The notes: generated from the letters alone by a model not told the origin. A stretch of DNA of 64,000 nt from CADEED01 sp964444835 (GCA_964444835.1 CAYUIT010000016.1:8174-72173); one strand, 5' to 3'; shown: positions 1-9,022, numbered from the stretch's first letter. Program-made: numbers and translations.

Positions 1-321
1 GAGTTCGGCGGCAAGTTGATGACGAAGTCGTTCGATGAAGTCGTACACGCATTTATCGAGGCGATCCGCAGTGCCTTGCCAGGCTGCGATGACCGCGACC
101 TCTATTGGAGTTATCACTTCCTGTCGGGCGCTCTCACCTTGACGTTCGCGGAGACCGGCCGCATCGATAATTTGTCAGGTGGCGTGTGTCGCTCGGCGGA
201 TCTCGAAAGCGTGCACCGTCGCCTCGTACCGTTCATCGCCGCAGGCTTCCGTGCACTGTGCGCCGACTCCGCCAAAGCTTCGGTGTCGCGCGCTCGACCG
301 TCGCGGCGCAACACCCGATGA
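1..321 (+). CDS. TetR-family regulator, C-terminal part (cut by window start)
   Basis: The frame is open from base 1, so only the last 106 codons are present and the DNA-binding helix-turn-helix lies outside the window. The visible part looks like a TetR ligand-binding C-terminal domain: amphipathic helices with a WSYHFLSGAL stretch and a terminal helix around LVPFIAAGFRALC. The TGA stop overlaps the ATG of the downstream dehydrogenase (ATGA), so the two are translationally coupled and the regulator probably controls the catabolic genes after it. Assignment rests on the C-terminal pattern only, so the family call is moderately confident and the ligand is unknown. Confidence 0.6.
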   Translation, partial: EFGGKLMTKSFDEVVHAFIEAIRSALPGCDDRDLYWSYHFLSGALTLTFAETGRIDNLSGGVCRSADLESVHRRLVPFIAAGFRALCADSAKASVSRARPSRRNTR

Positions 322-1082
322 ACGCGCGCATCGCATTAGTGACGGGCGCCGGCAGCGGCATCGGTCGTGGATTGGCACAACAACTGGGCGCCGCAGGCTT
401 CACCATCGCCGTCACGGATCTTGACGGCACGGCAGCAACTGCCACCGCCGATTCAATCCGCGCGCGCGGCGGACAGGCCACGTCTCACGCCATGGACGTC
501 ACCGATGAGACCAGCATTGCGCGCGCAGTCGGCGAGTTGCCGCGAGCTGTTAGCCTGCTCGTCAACAACGCCGGGTTCCAACACGTCGCGCCGCTCGAGA
601 GCTTTGGCATGGAGCGTTTCGCCCGCATGATCGATGTCATGCTAACCGGCGCGGCGCGCTGCTGTGCGGCGGTGTTGCCAGGGATGCGCGCAACCGGCTT
701 CGGCCGCATCGTCACGATTGGCTCGATTCATTCGCTCGTCGCTTCGCCCTATAAGAGCGCGTACGTCGCCGCGAAGCACGGCCTTGTCGGTTTCACACGC
801 ACGCTCGCGCTCGAAACAGCGGATACGGATATCACGGTCAACCTCGTGTGCCCGGCCTATGTCCGCACGCCGCTCGTCGATGCCCAAGTGGCTGCGCAGG
901 CGGCCACTCGCGGCATCGCGCCGGAGGCGGTCATCGACGACATCATGCTGCGGCCCATGCCAAAGCACCGCTTCGTGGAGATCGACGAAATCGCCGCTAC
1001 CATCGCATTCCTCGCCAGCGACGCCGCGCGTAACATCACGGGTCAGGCCATTGCGATCGACGGCGGATGGACGGCGCAGTAA
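318..1082 (+). CDS. bdhA: D-3-hydroxybutyrate dehydrogenase-like SDR
   Basis: Classical short-chain dehydrogenase of 254 aa. The start chosen is the ATG overlapping the upstream stop, because it places the Rossmann motif TGAGSGIG at residues 9-16; earlier in-frame starts only add an unrelated tail. NNAG is at 83-86 and the catalytic triad is Ser136, Tyr149 and Lys153 (YVAAK). The region after it (SIHSLVASPYKSAYVAAKHG) and the C-terminus ending ITGQAIAIDGGWTAQ match the 3-hydroxybutyrate dehydrogenase subgroup, which interconverts 3-hydroxybutyrate and acetoacetate with NAD in the cytoplasm. The next gene starts before this one ends (1067), so both are in one operon. Another hydroxy-acid substrate is possible. 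Confidence 0.75.
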   Translation: MNARIALVTGAGSGIGRGLAQQLGAAGFTIAVTDLDGTAATATADSIRARGGQATSHAMDVTDETSIARAVGELPRAVSLLVNNAGFQHVAPLESFGMERFARMIDVMLTGAARCCAAVLPGMRATGFGRIVTIGSIHSLVASPYKSAYVAAKHGLVGFTRTLALETADTDITVNLVCPAYVRTPLVDAQVAAQAATRGIAPEAVIDDIMLRPMPKHRFVEIDEIAATIAFLASDAARNITGQAIAIDGGWTAQ

Positions 1083-2245
1083 CTCCTCATGCTCTGATCG
1101 TCGGCGCCGGCATCGGCGGTTTAGCGGCAGCGCTCGCCCTGCAGCGTGCAGGCCAGCGCGTCACGGTGCTCGAATCTGCGGCCGAGCTCGGCGACGTGGG
1201 CGCCGGCTTGTCGATTACGCCGAACGCGAGCCTCGCATTGGCTGCGCTCGGACTCGCGCCCGCTCTCGAGAATATTGGCAGTATCCCGCGCGCTGGCGCC
1301 GTGCGGCACTACCAGTCGGGTGCCACGCTCGTAGCACTGCACCAAGACGCCAGTCGTGAGCGCTATGGCGCACCCCTCTATCACGTGCATCGTGCCGATC
1401 TGCATCGCGTACTCGCGGACGCCGTGCGAGAACGCGACGCCCATTGCATTCGCACTAACAGCACGGTGGTCGCTTACGACGCGACCGCGGACCAGGTGAG
1501 CGTCACGCTAGCGGACGGCTCACACGTGCGCGGCGACTGGTTAGTAGGCTGTGATGGCATTCGCTCAACGATTCGCACGCGCATGCGGGGACCGGAACGC
1601 GCTCACTTCACAGGCTTCGTCGCTTGGCGCGGCGTCGTGGATACGGTGCGAATTGCAGAATCGCTCTGCGATCCGCCGTTATGCATGACGGTTGGACCGC
1701 GGCGGCTCGTCATGCGCTACCTCCTGCGCCGCGGAACGCAGCTGAACATCGTCGCGGTGGCTCGACGTGATGCTTGGACCGAAGAGGGCTGGTCGGTCGC
1801 GGCGGAGCGCGACGAATTGCTCACCGAATTCGCCGACTTTGAGCCGCATACGCGCGACCTATTGGCCGCGATCCCTGCCGAGCGCTGTTTCAAATGGGGC
1901 TTGTTTGATCGCGACCCGCTACCCGTTTGGAGCATGCACCTGTGTACCTTGTTAGGCGATGCAGCACATCCCATGCCACCGTTCACAGGGCAAGGCGCGG
2001 TGATGGCGCTCGAAGATGCCGTGGTGCTTGGGCGCGCCGCCGCAGCCAGCCCTCATCCATCCGAGGCGTGTCGCCGCTACGAAGCCGCGCGTCGCCCGCG
2101 TGTCGATGCGGTCCTGGCAATGTCGCGCGCGCGGGCGAATTTGTACTTTGCCGACGACCCTGCCGCGCAAGTTCAAGCGCTCGGTCAGGGCATGGCGGAA
2201 TTACGGACGCTGTACACCTACAACGCCGGCACGGTCGCGATTTGA
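1067..2245 (+). CDS. FAD-dependent aromatic monooxygenase (PHBH/salicylate hydroxylase type)
   Basis: A 392-aa flavoprotein hydroxylase. The N-terminal FAD motif GAGIGG lies at residues 13-18. The NAD(P)H/FAD motif GCDGIRSTIR is near residue 162. The second FAD motif, GDAAHPMPPFTGQG, is near residue 297, followed by the usual AMALEDAVVL helix. Enzymes of this group add one oxygen atom to phenolic or hydroxybenzoate-like substrates using NAD(P)H and O2. It overlaps the dehydrogenase by 16 bp, so translation is coupled. The substrate cannot be read from sequence; 3-hydroxybenzoate or salicylate-like acids are the usual ones. It ends 4 bp before the convergent ROK kinase. Confidence 0.8.
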   Translation: MDGAVTPHALIVGAGIGGLAAALALQRAGQRVTVLESAAELGDVGAGLSITPNASLALAALGLAPALENIGSIPRAGAVRHYQSGATLVALHQDASRERYGAPLYHVHRADLHRVLADAVRERDAHCIRTNSTVVAYDATADQVSVTLADGSHVRGDWLVGCDGIRSTIRTRMRGPERAHFTGFVAWRGVVDTVRIAESLCDPPLCMTVGPRRLVMRYLLRRGTQLNIVAVARRDAWTEEGWSVAAERDELLTEFADFEPHTRDLLAAIPAERCFKWGLFDRDPLPVWSMHLCTLLGDAAHPMPPFTGQGAVMALEDAVVLGRAAAASPHPSEACRRYEAARRPRVDAVLAMSRARANLYFADDPAAQVQALGQGMAELRTLYTYNAGTVAI

Positions 2246-2249
2246 GCGC

Positions 2250-3152
2250 CTAACTGGCGAGCCGTGCACGCTCTGCCAACACGAGTGCGCCCATCGCGCC
2301 GGCCGAGTCCTTCAGCCCCGGCGCAACAATGAAGTCATCGAACGACTCGCTCAAGCGCGGGTGATGCAGATAGCCCGCGAGCTGATCGCGCGCCGCGGAA
2401 CGTACCAACGGATACACCGTGCCGTCGGTCGTGAGGCCGCCCCCTAACACGATGACGCTCGGCGAAATCATCAAAGCGATCGCCGCGCACAACTGCCCCA
2501 GATAGAAGCCAATGACCTCGCGCGCAGGGTGATCTGGCGGCAACTGATCCAGGCGCTGGCCCCAGCGGGCTACGACAGCCGGACCGCTAACAAGTCCTTC
2601 GAGGCAGTCTCCGTGGAACGGGCAAACGCCGCGGAAATCTTGGTCGTAGGGATGGCGCGGTACGCGCAGATGTCCCATCTCGGGATGGATCAAGCCGGGC
2701 ACGGCGTGCCCGTCCACGGCGATGCCGCCGCCGATGCCCGTGCCGGCCGTCACGTAGACCACAGTGCGATGGCCTGCACCGGCGCCCCAACGAGCTTCGG
2801 CGACAGCCGCACCATTGACGTCTGTATCGATCGCCACGGGTCGCTGAAAGGCCGCCTGCAACGGCTGCGTGAGGCTCACGCCGCTCCACTGCGGCTTGGG
2901 CGTGCGGGTGATCGCACCGAAAGTCGACGAACGCGGATCGAGATCGAGCGGCCCGAAGGATGCGATGCCAAACGCCGCGAGCGGCCCCTGGCGTGCATCG
3001 ACAGCGCGAAAGAAATCGACCACGTCGGCGAGCGTCGCTTCTGGCGCGCGGGTGTCGAAACGCGCGCGCTCGACGATCTCGCCATCGGCACGACCGACGA
3101 CACACACGAACTTCGTGCCGCCCGCTTCAATTCCTCCTAACAAATGCTGCAT
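2250..3152 (-). CDS. ROK-family sugar kinase, probable fructokinase
   Basis: A 300-aa ROK kinase. The N-terminal phosphate loop reads GGIEAGGTKFVC at residues 6-17. The sugar-binding/catalytic segment DTDVNGAAVAEA is near residue 108, the second ATP-binding glycine run GTGIGGGI near residue 137, and the zinc site HPYDQDFRGVCPFHGDC near residue 167. The GGIEAGGTKF opening and the CPFHGDC pattern are typical of bacterial fructokinases. It would phosphorylate the fructose released by the sucrose phosphorylase encoded at 7475-8950. It begins 6 bp after the remnant ORF at 3159-3419, with a GAGGTGG ribosome site overlapping that stop. Alternatives are other ROK hexokinases. Confidence 0.75.
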   Translation of the reverse strand: MQHLLGGIEAGGTKFVCVVGRADGEIVERARFDTRAPEATLADVVDFFRAVDARQGPLAAFGIASFGPLDLDPRSSTFGAITRTPKPQWSGVSLTQPLQAAFQRPVAIDTDVNGAAVAEARWGAGAGHRTVVYVTAGTGIGGGIAVDGHAVPGLIHPEMGHLRVPRHPYDQDFRGVCPFHGDCLEGLVSGPAVVARWGQRLDQLPPDHPAREVIGFYLGQLCAAIALMISPSVIVLGGGLTTDGTVYPLVRSAARDQLAGYLHHPRLSESFDDFIVAPGLKDSAGAMGALVLAERARLAS

Positions 3153-3158
3153 CCCACC

Positions 3159-3419
3159 TCACTCACCCACGAGCTGAATCGCATCTACGTACTTGTTGCT
3201 GGTATTGAGCGCGTGAGCAAAGCTGTAGCACGCACCGCTCACCTTGTACGGTGCGGCTTCTAGCTTCGTCACATACCACGTGCGATCGCCGCGCGCGTCG
3301 GGCTTGATCTCATCGAGCCCGCTCCACGCTTCACGCGCTTTGCCTTCCGTATCGATCACTTCGATCTTTTTCACCGAGCCGACACCGAAGCGCGAGCGTG
3401 ACGAATCCCCTACAAAAAG
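3159..3419 (-). pseudogene. Orphan C-terminal fragment of a discoidin-like beta-sandwich protein
   Basis: An open frame of about 85 codons with no credible start: the only initiation codon is a TTG inside the T-run of a terminator. The translated piece (GSVKKIEVIDTEGKAREAWSG, then a gap, then KYVDAIQLVGE) resembles the last strands of a galactose-binding/F5-8 type sandwich, where the end normally reads (E/V)DAVQLVG. I read it as the tail of a larger secreted protein whose front was lost when the TonB receptor gene came to lie next to it. It stops 6 bp before the fructokinase ATG, so it was probably once translationally coupled to that gene. Confidence 0.45.
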
Positions 3420-3450
3420 CAAGGCCCGCCGAAGCGTGCTTCGACGGGCC
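3411..3450 (-). terminator. Rho-independent terminator of the TonB receptor gene
   Basis: Inverted repeat GGCCCGCCGAAGC (3423-3435) and GCTTCGACGGGCC (3438-3450) with one mismatch and a 2-nt gap. On the minus strand it is followed by a run of five T (TTGCTTTTTG). It lies 34 bp beyond the stop of the TonB receptor gene. Confidence 0.85.
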
Positions 3451-3484
3451 CTGCGATTCGTTCGATCGACAAATCCTATGCCAA

Positions 3485-6001
3485 TCAGAACTCGTAGCGA
3501 ACGCTCAACATCGACGAGCGGCCCGACAACGGGCGACCTCGAACAACTGAGCCGATACCGGCGATCGCGGCAGGGACGACGCCCTCCTCGGCTTCCGTCA
3601 ACACGAACTCATCGGTGAGATTGTTCACGTTGAAGGACAGCGTCAGCGCGTCGGTGACGCGGAAGCTACCGAAGGCGTGGACGATCACGTAGCCGTCTTG
3701 CTTGAGCTGGTTCACGTCCGCAAGGTAGTACTCGCTTGAGCCCTGGAACGTCGCACCGATTGACCAACGATCTGCGCGATACGACGGCGTCAACGTGTAG
3801 ATCAAGTCGGCCTGACGACGCGGCGTATTGCCAACGACCGCTGGGTTGTTGCGATCCGCCTTGATCTCGGCGTCCGTCCACGTGATGTTGCCCGCGATAC
3901 CGAAGTTATTGATCGAGTAGTTACCCTCGAGCTCGAGACCGTTGGCTTCGTAGTCACGCACGAAGGTGGCACCGCTCGTGATCTCGGCGTTGGTCTCCTC
4001 CGTCTTCGTATTGAAGAACGTGGCATAGAACGCCAGCGGCCCACTCTTGTACTTGTAGCCCACTTCGAGCTGCTCGACATTGTCGAAACCGTCGAAGCTC
4101 GAGTCGAGCGATCCGTCAGGGTTGATGGCACCGTCGATCTGCAACAAGCGATCGGCGATCGCACGACCACCATCGCTGTAGCGAGCGAACACCGACATAT
4201 TGTCGCGGAACAACCACGTGCCGCCCAGCGAGAACGCCGTGTTGTCAGCGTCGTAGTTCACGAAGTTGACCGTCGAGGCGTTGTTAGCCACGGCGACGCC
4301 GCGCGCTTCCCAGAAGTCGATCTGGCCGTTGTTATCGACATCGACGAGGATGCCGTTCTGCACGCTCGTGCCGAACGCACCGCGACCGCAGCACGCCGCC
4401 GACCGCTGGCCACGCGCCTCGACTTCATCACGACGTACGCTGATGTCGAAGTTGAACTGGTCGAGATCGAATGCCACGTTCAAGTACGGCGCCGTAGTGT
4501 CGTACTCCAGGTCCCAAGCCCACGACAGCAAGCCCGGGAACCACAAGCCGTTGTTAGCGACGACTGCGCCGTTGTTCGCGCGGACGTTGACCGTGCGCGA
4601 CTCGCCACCCACGAATGTCTCAAGAATGAACGGCCAGGAGTTCCAGTCGATGTCGATTGCTTGCTTCGACTTGTACAAGCCCACCGTGATTGCGGCACGG
4701 CCGACTTCCTTCGATACCTTCAAGTCGTTGATCAAATTGCCGACGTCATTGAACGTCACGTCGAACAGCAAGTTCTGGAAGCCGAGCGCCGAGCGCGGCA
4801 CCGTCGATCCTGCCGAGGGGCCGCTACCGAGCGTGATGTTAGCCGCTGCGATGTTAGTGCAATCGGCGGCCGTCAGCGTCTGGCCCATGCCGTTCGCAGG
4901 TGATCCGGCGCAAACGCCGTCCGCCAGAGCACCGACCGTGCCGACGCCATCCGTGAACGGCGAAATCCAGCTACCGCTGATCTCCGACGTGCGGAACTTG
5001 TTATTGATGCGCCAGCCATTGCCGAGCTCACGATCGAACTCGAAGCCGAACGAACTCACCTTCGAGTGAATGCCTTCGGTCACATCGCGTTGCAAGCGGT
5101 CGCCGAATGCATTGAACGTGGAGATCGTCGCTTGGTAGGGCGAATGCAGCGCTTGCGTGCTCGCATCGAAACCCGCTACCGGGCCGAAGTCGCCATTGCT
5201 CTTCACGAGCACGGGCGCCGGCATGTACGTCGTGACGCGGTCGTCGAGACGCTTGGCGAAGAAGCGGATGAAGCCGTCGTCAAAGGTCTTGGTCAGGTTG
5301 AATTTGACCTGGCCACCTTTGTCGCCGTCGAAGCCCGTCTCGCGCACGCCTTCGCCCGTGCGATAGAAACCACCGATGTGGTAGTTGATCGAGTCGGAGA
5401 GCGCGCCGCCGTAAGAGAAGTCGGTGCGCAGCTCATCGTAGTCGAGGCCGTACGCCAAACCGACACGGCCGCCTTCTTTGTCGCCGTAATTCGAGATCAT
5501 GTTGATGATGCCGCCGGGCGAGTTGCTCGCGAATGTCGAAGCGGAACCACCGCGTACCGACTCGATACGCGACACGCTGCCGTCGTAGCGGATGAAGTTG
5601 TCACCGTTGGCGAAATTCATATCGCCGAACTCGACGACCGGCAGGCCGTCCTCGTGCAACTGCAAATACTTGGCACCGCCGGTCGCGAGCGGAATGCCGC
5701 GAATGGTGATGTTCGCGTTGCCGTTACCGCCCGACGACTCGGAACGAATGCCGGGCAGACTGCGGAACACTTCCGCGACGGAACGCGGCGCGATTTCGTT
5801 GAGCGCATCGATACTGAGCGCGCTCGTCGAGATGCTCGATTCGAGACGATTGACAGGTCGTGCCACTGCGGTGACGACGACTTCTTCGAGTGTTTCTTCT
5901 TCGGCTGGTGCGCTGTCTTGCGCGTTGGCCGTCGTGAAGACGAACAGCCCGCTCACCAAACACGTGAACGGACGCAGCCACTGGCGTTGCGTTGCGGACA
6001 T
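3485..6001 (-). CDS. TonB-dependent outer-membrane receptor (probable sugar porin)
   Basis: An 838-aa receptor. The start is the ATG preceded by GAGGGGAAAC (MSATQRQWL); the frame runs further upstream but without a ribosome site. Signal peptide residues 1-27 end at TANAQ. TonB box-like LEEVVVTA is near residue 37. A plug domain follows (SVAEVFRSLPGIRSE, then SRIESVRGGSASTFASNSPGG), then a 22-strand-type barrel ending in an aromatic residue (SVRYEF). Such receptors pull oligosaccharides across the outer membrane using TonB energy. A LacI-type operator lies 84 bp upstream and is shared with sucrose phosphorylase. By analogy with the SuxA receptor of the Xanthomonas sux locus I infer a sucrose or sucrose-like substrate. 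Confidence 0.8.
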   Translation of the reverse strand: MSATQRQWLRPFTCLVSGLFVFTTANAQDSAPAEEETLEEVVVTAVARPVNRLESSISTSALSIDALNEIAPRSVAEVFRSLPGIRSESSGGNGNANITIRGIPLATGGAKYLQLHEDGLPVVEFGDMNFANGDNFIRYDGSVSRIESVRGGSASTFASNSPGGIINMISNYGDKEGGRVGLAYGLDYDELRTDFSYGGALSDSINYHIGGFYRTGEGVRETGFDGDKGGQVKFNLTKTFDDGFIRFFAKRLDDRVTTYMPAPVLVKSNGDFGPVAGFDASTQALHSPYQATISTFNAFGDRLQRDVTEGIHSKVSSFGFEFDRELGNGWRINNKFRTSEISGSWISPFTDGVGTVGALADGVCAGSPANGMGQTLTAADCTNIAAANITLGSGPSAGSTVPRSALGFQNLLFDVTFNDVGNLINDLKVSKEVGRAAITVGLYKSKQAIDIDWNSWPFILETFVGGESRTVNVRANNGAVVANNGLWFPGLLSWAWDLEYDTTAPYLNVAFDLDQFNFDISVRRDEVEARGQRSAACCGRGAFGTSVQNGILVDVDNNGQIDFWEARGVAVANNASTVNFVNYDADNTAFSLGGTWLFRDNMSVFARYSDGGRAIADRLLQIDGAINPDGSLDSSFDGFDNVEQLEVGYKYKSGPLAFYATFFNTKTEETNAEITSGATFVRDYEANGLELEGNYSINNFGIAGNITWTDAEIKADRNNPAVVGNTPRRQADLIYTLTPSYRADRWSIGATFQGSSEYYLADVNQLKQDGYVIVHAFGSFRVTDALTLSFNVNNLTDEFVLTEAEEGVVPAAIAGIGSVVRGRPLSGRSSMLSVRYEF

Positions 6002-6085
6002 GATGTTTCCCCTCGTTGTGGACGGCGAACCACAGTGCGTCATTGCCTGCGGAACTCTCGACCTCGGGTTGAGGCTACTATGGTC

Positions 6086-6099
6086 TGCAATCGATTGCA
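6086..6099. promoter_or_regulatory. LacI-type operator, perfect palindrome TGCAATCGATTGCA
   Basis: A perfect 14-bp palindrome 84 bp upstream of the TonB receptor ATG, with an additional half-site CGATTGCA at 6114-6121. The same sequence or close variants lie upstream of sucrose phosphorylase, zwf and the MFS carrier. Palindromes with a central CG are typical LacI-family operators. The likely binder is the LacI protein encoded at 9077-10120 (inference). Confidence 0.8.
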
Positions 6100-6184
6100 A
6101 TTGCAGCGACAAACGATTGCAGGCATAGCCACCTGTGTCGCGGCGCCGCCACAATCGAGGCGGTGTTGGGGCGGTCTGCGCGGG

Positions 6185-7372
6185 CTACTGCGGGGGCTGC
6201 CGGCGCGCCAACATCGGTTGCACAACCGGTACGGTGAGCATCGTGCTCGCCACGGCCATCAGCAGCAACGCGGTGAACATGTCGGCCGAAATCAATTGCT
6301 TGTCGAGTAACACATTGGAAAACACGATCATGATCAGCGCCTTGGTTTGTAGCAGCCAGCCGACCAGGGCGGCCTCCCCGGGCGCCCACCGCAGAATTCG
6401 CCCTGCCAGCTGCACGCCTACCAACTTCCCGACGACCGCAGCCACGAGGAGTGCCGCCGCCACCAAGAAGACACTCGGGCCGCCAAGCGCCCACGTCGTT
6501 CGCAAACCCGTGCTCAGGAAGAACACGGGCATCATCACTAACAAGATCGTACGACGAAATTCATCGAGTTCACGCGGGTCGAACCAGTCGCGCTCGAGAA
6601 TCGTCCCCGCAAGGAATGCACCCACCATGAAGTGCAGCCCGCAGTAGTCGGCGCCAAAAGACACGACCGTCAGCCAAATCAAACCCACATACCAGCGATC
6701 GCGCGGTGACAAACGTGGCATCAGTTTGCGCAGCGCCTGCCCTGCAATCAGAAACGCGAGCAGGAACACCACCTGCATGCCCACCCGGTGCCAGTCCATC
6801 AGAATCAGCGCCAACACGGCCCAAATCAGCAGATCGTCGAGGCTGGCGTAGCGCAGGATTCTCTGCCCGAGTGGCTGACGCAGTATCTCAAGCTTCTCCA
6901 TCAGCAAGATCAAAATGGGCAATGCCGTCACCGCACACGCCATGCCAACGCCCAGCACGAACTGCCAGTCATGCGCCTTGGCACCCATCCAACCAGGCTC
7001 ATCGACGAGCAGCGCCGCAACGATCGCGCCAGTCGCAAGGGGCACGACCAGCGCGCAGCCAGCAGTGATCGCACTCTCGCGCCGCTCAGCCCAAGCGCTG
7101 CGCAGGTCGAGCTCAATGCCTGCGATCCAAACGAAGCACATCACGGCCCACCACGCGATGCCGTTGAGTAGCGCGATCACCGCTGGACTGAAGACCGTGG
7201 CATGCAGCTCAGGCTGCCAAACCCCCAAGATGCCTGGTCCTAACAAGATGCCCGTGATGATTTGCACGACCACGAGCGGCGCATAGCGCTCGGTACGGCC
7301 GAGGCGCCAAATGGCGTACGGCACCGCGATGATGATCGTCATTGCGATCAGAAACAGCTCGGCCGAATTCAC
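6185..7372 (-). CDS. Cation:proton antiporter (CPA2 / Na+-H+ exchanger domain)
   Basis: A 395-aa integral membrane protein with about 11-12 hydrophobic segments and no C-terminal RCK/TrkA-N domain, so it is short compared with KefB/KefC. Features of the exchanger fold include the first-helix region VVVQIITGILLGPGILG and FVWIAGIELDLRSAW near residue 80. It starts at a GTG (VNSAELFL); no ATG gives a full first helix. It would exchange Na+ or K+ for protons at the inner membrane. It sits between the TonB receptor and sucrose phosphorylase, on the same strand, and has no obvious sugar role. The ion is not predictable. Confidence 0.75.
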   Translation of the reverse strand: MNSAELFLIAMTIIIAVPYAIWRLGRTERYAPLVVVQIITGILLGPGILGVWQPELHATVFSPAVIALLNGIAWWAVMCFVWIAGIELDLRSAWAERRESAITAGCALVVPLATGAIVAALLVDEPGWMGAKAHDWQFVLGVGMACAVTALPILILLMEKLEILRQPLGQRILRYASLDDLLIWAVLALILMDWHRVGMQVVFLLAFLIAGQALRKLMPRLSPRDRWYVGLIWLTVVSFGADYCGLHFMVGAFLAGTILERDWFDPRELDEFRRTILLVMMPVFFLSTGLRTTWALGGPSVFLVAAALLVAAVVGKLVGVQLAGRILRWAPGEAALVGWLLQTKALIMIVFSNVLLDKQLISADMFTALLLMAVASTMLTVPVVQPMLARRQPPQ

Positions 7373-7440
7373 GTTATAGGTTCTCGGATGCGGGCGCCCT
7401 CTGACAGGGCAAGCTAACGCGAGACCGCGTCGAGATCAAT

Positions 7441-7466
7441 CGCTCGCGGCGAGCTCACCGCGAGCG
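7441..7466 (-). terminator. Hairpin downstream of sucrose phosphorylase
   Basis: Perfect 9-bp inverted repeat CGCTCGCGG (7441-7449) and CCGCGAGCG (7458-7466) with an 8-nt loop, 8 bp after the sucrose phosphorylase stop. It lacks a T-run, so it is a plausible but not certain terminator. Confidence 0.45.
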
Positions 7467-7474
7467 ACGCGCAT

Positions 7475-8950
7475 CTACTTGCACCGGGCGAACTGCACCA
7501 CGGAACCCCCTTGCGTGTACTCGAGTGCGAACGCCAGGGATTCGAATTGCACGCTGAGTTGAATGAACTCGCCCCCAGCAGCCCAGCGGAGCTTGAGCCC
7601 CTGGTCGCCGATGAGCTCTGCGGAGAAAGCGCCACCGAAGGCGGCATGCGTGTTGCGCAATCGAATGAGCGCCAACAAGTCGCGTACGACGGGCAGGCGC
7701 AGCGCCGACTCGATTTCATCAGCAGAATAATGGTGTCGATTGATGTCGCGACCCACCTTGGTGCGCTCAAGCAAAGCCATGTCATTGCGACCGGCCAATA
7801 GACCGACGTAATAGATCTGCGGCACACCGGGCACGAAGAGCTGGATCGCACGCGCGATCAAGTACGCGGTCGGATCCGCCCCGACCGCATCGAAAAACGT
7901 GCAATTGACCTGATAGAGATCGAGATTCGACGCCGCAGCGCCCGTCGCACGCCGACTTTCGCCGCGGCTCTTTTCGTGCACGATGTCGACCAACCGATCG
8001 AGCTCTTGCGGCGGCACGAGGCCGGGGCGATTCGCACGATCGCTTGTGTCCGCGCCAATGTCGATCACGCCGATCCCGTCGTGCGTATCGAGCACGGTCA
8101 ACGCGTTGTTAGGCCGGATATCGAGCCACTGCTTCAGGTAGCGCGCCGTGCGGAAGAACAACGCGTGGAGCACCAATGGCGGCAACGCGAAGTCATAGAC
8201 CCAATCCACGTGCTTGGCGATCTCGATTTGCTTGCGATAGTACGAGTGGATCTCGACGAGCACTTCAATACCGAGTGCATGCGCACGGCCCGTGAAATCT
8301 GCGATGAACGCAAACGTCTCGGGCATCATAAAGCACGAATCGCCCGCCTTCTTGATCGCGTAGCCCGCTGCGTCGAGCCGAATCATCCGCACACCGTTGT
8401 CCGCGAGTGTGCGCAAGATGCTGTCGAGATATTCGCGGCCTTGCGGGTGCTCCACGGCAATGTCGATCTGCTGCGACGTAAACGTAGTCCACAAAATGCG
8501 CTTCTCGCCGTTCTTAAGCGTCGCATAGGTGAACGGCAAGCCTGGACGCGGTCGGTAGATCGCTAACAACTCTCGTTCGGTGGCACCGCGCGGAAACACC
8601 GAGTCGTACGTCAGGAACAACCCAGCAAACGGCGACGCCGCGCCCCGACTGCTGAAGTCTTGGAACTGTGGCGAATCCGCCGACATATGGTTGACGATTA
8701 CATCGGACATGACGTCCGCGACAGCAGCGAGCGCTTTGACATCGGACCAATCGCCGAGGCGTGGATCGACTTGTGTGTGATCGATCGGATCGAAGCCCGC
8801 ATCGGCACCGTCGATTGGATAGAAGAACGGCAGCAAGTGAACCCCGCCAAACAGGCCTGCGAACGGCCCGCGCAGCAACGTCGCGAGATCGCGCAGCCCG
8901 CCCCCGCTCAAACGGTCCACGTAGGTAATTAGTTGTACTTTGTTCTGCAT
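7475..8950 (-). CDS. Sucrose phosphorylase (GH13 subfamily 18 type)
   Basis: A 491-aa enzyme beginning MQNKVQLITYVDRL, the usual opening of this family; longer in-frame starts add a non-homologous leader. It has a GH13 barrel: the first conserved region VIVNHMSAD (near residue 83), the nucleophile region GVRMIRLDAAGYAIKK (Asp near 190), acid/base EVLVEIHSYY (Glu near 232) and the third acid in LDTHDGIGVIDI (Asp near 290). The region QVNCTFFDAVG follows. It converts sucrose plus phosphate to glucose-1-phosphate and fructose in the cytoplasm. The fructokinase at 2250 and the Entner-Doudoroff genes at 31721 would process the products. A TGCAATCGATTGAA operator lies upstream. Phosphorylases for sucrose-6-phosphate or glucosylglycerate are the main alternatives. 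Confidence 0.85.
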   Translation of the reverse strand: MQNKVQLITYVDRLSGGGLRDLATLLRGPFAGLFGGVHLLPFFYPIDGADAGFDPIDHTQVDPRLGDWSDVKALAAVADVMSDVIVNHMSADSPQFQDFSSRGAASPFAGLFLTYDSVFPRGATERELLAIYRPRPGLPFTYATLKNGEKRILWTTFTSQQIDIAVEHPQGREYLDSILRTLADNGVRMIRLDAAGYAIKKAGDSCFMMPETFAFIADFTGRAHALGIEVLVEIHSYYRKQIEIAKHVDWVYDFALPPLVLHALFFRTARYLKQWLDIRPNNALTVLDTHDGIGVIDIGADTSDRANRPGLVPPQELDRLVDIVHEKSRGESRRATGAAASNLDLYQVNCTFFDAVGADPTAYLIARAIQLFVPGVPQIYYVGLLAGRNDMALLERTKVGRDINRHHYSADEIESALRLPVVRDLLALIRLRNTHAAFGGAFSAELIGDQGLKLRWAAGGEFIQLSVQFESLAFALEYTQGGSVVQFARCK

Positions 8951-9008
8951 GCGCCGTGCAGCGTCTGCTGCACCCCCTCGAGTCATCGCTGTCGGGCAAA
9001 GCGTATTA

Positions 9009-9022
9009 TGCAATCGATTGAA
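9009..9022. promoter_or_regulatory. LacI-type operator TGCAATCGATTGAA
   Basis: Differs from the perfect palindrome at 6086 at one base. It lies 58 bp upstream of the chosen sucrose phosphorylase start and just downstream of the LacI gene, in the position expected for repression of the phosphorylase gene. Confidence 0.75.

Noticed and set aside
186..317. Longer N-terminus for the 3-hydroxybutyrate dehydrogenase
   Set aside because: The extra 44 codons lie over the TetR frame, and the Rossmann motif sits correctly from the ATG at 318.
5066..6310. Long plus-strand open frame antisense to the first TonB receptor gene (414 codons)
   Set aside because: It is the complement of a receptor gene with signal peptide, plug and barrel motifs; the antisense translation has no family character and arises from high GC in the third codon position.
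7373..7474. Promoter or small RNA between the antiporter and sucrose phosphorylase genes
   Set aside because: Only a hairpin after the phosphorylase stop is visible; no promoter-like boxes or conserved RNA features.
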